This document shows, piece after piece, positions 5,744-5,947 of a stretch of 5,947 nt of DNA. The position numbers and the translations under genes were made by a program. This DNA comes from Bacillota bacterium (GTDB lineage Bacteria; Bacillota; Clostridia; Oscillospirales; Ruminococcaceae), in assembly GCA_023396215.1 (NCBI GenBank), contig JAEWWW010000157.1, positions 1 through 5,947 on the forward strand. Reading direction: 5' to 3'. Each line of letters opens with the position of its first letter. Position 1 is the first letter of the stretch. The notes beneath the pieces are model-generated. The model ran no database searches, had not been told where the DNA came from, and saw nothing but the letters and a program-made list of their open reading frames with translations.

Positions 5744-5770
5744 AGTATATCATCATCCCCTTGCCGGCAA
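5744..5770 (-). promoter_or_regulatory. Candidate promoter of the acpS operon, with a palindrome at the -35 position
   Basis: On the - strand TATACT (5749-5744) is preceded by TGA (5752-5750), an extended -10. TTGCCG (5770-5765) lies 15 bases upstream as a weak, closely spaced -35. The start would be near 5738, about 47 bases before acpS. TTGCCGGCAA (5761-5770) is a perfect 10-bp palindrome over the -35 position and could be an operator, but no known regulator is recognised. Confidence 0.45.
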
Positions 5771-5947
5771 CAGAGGGAAAACACCAAAATCGCTCTTTGG
5801 ATATGATATGCGTGTGTGTGCCGAAGCGGGGTGCGCTTACAGTCAAAGGCCCAAAACCTGCTGCTCCCCCCCTGCCCCCCTCTCGTGCCCAAAGGTTGAT
5901 GGAACAAATAGTTCACTGGGCGCGAAAGGGGGAACAAGTGCGGGGGG
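5771..5947. other. Non-coding upstream region with a C-rich tract
   Basis: No supported gene. It contains a GT run (near 5812-5820), a C-rich tract (C7 at 5866-5872, C6 at 5875-5880, CCC at 5888-5890), and GAAC-N5-GTTC at 5902-5914. At the right edge AAAGGGGG (5925-5932) lies 5 bases before a GTG at 5938, which could be the start of a rightward gene beyond the window, but only three codons are visible. The 72-codon leftward frame here begins with TTG, has no ribosome binding site and looks compositionally random. Confidence 0.4.

Noticed and set aside
5902..5914. GAAC-N5-GTTC as a LexA (SOS) box
   Set aside because: The Bacillota consensus is CGAAC-N4-GTTCG; the spacing here is 5 and the outer bases do not match.
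5719..5937. Leftward 72-codon frame upstream of acpS
   Set aside because: TTG start without a ribosome binding site, passes through the candidate acpS promoter and C-rich tract, and has no recognisable features.

Overview
The window looks like an ordinary chromosomal stretch from a high-GC member of the Clostridia (Bacillota; the gene set and GC would suit an Oscillospiraceae/Ruminococcaceae-type organism, though the genus cannot be read from this piece). Reasons: strong AGGAGG-type ribosome binding sites, a PASTA-domain Ser/Thr kinase end, a MazF toxin very close to Bacillus NdoA, and the acpS - nnr - lipoprotein cluster order. Sampled coding stretches reach about 68% GC, but the region around mazF falls to about 27-47%.

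Left part (1-2530, + strand): the C-terminal end of a PrkC/Stk-type kinase (juxtamembrane segment, one membrane helix, two PASTA domains); then a TIM-barrel sugar phosphate isomerase/epimerase-like enzyme whose start is set by a strong ribosome binding site at 761-767; an intrinsic terminator; a well-formed SigA promoter starting inside the terminator T-run; an unrecognised 221-residue exported or membrane-anchored protein; and a second intrinsic terminator.

Right part (2557-5690, - strand, converging with the left part): reading leftwards from 5690, acpS (holo-ACP synthase), nnr (bifunctional NAD(P)HX epimerase/dehydratase) and a small TTG-started lipoprotein probably form one operon ending at a 14-bp perfect hairpin. 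mazF follows as its own unit, with a separate candidate promoter and a GTG start. In Bacillus subtilis the matching cluster is acpS-ydcC-alr-ndoAI-ndoA. Here alr and the antitoxin gene are both missing between the lipoprotein and mazF, and no antitoxin gene lies on either side of the toxin.

The last 257 bases (5691-5947) hold no supported gene. They carry the probable acpS promoter, a 10-bp palindrome, and a C-rich tract (G-rich on the - strand).

No clearly new system is visible. The points most worth a second look are the antitoxin-less mazF in an AT-rich segment with a possible self-cleavage site on its own stop codon, the unrecognised exported protein, and an intercistronic hairpin between nnr and the lipoprotein gene. 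There are no RNA genes, CRISPR arrays or mobile elements that can be supported.
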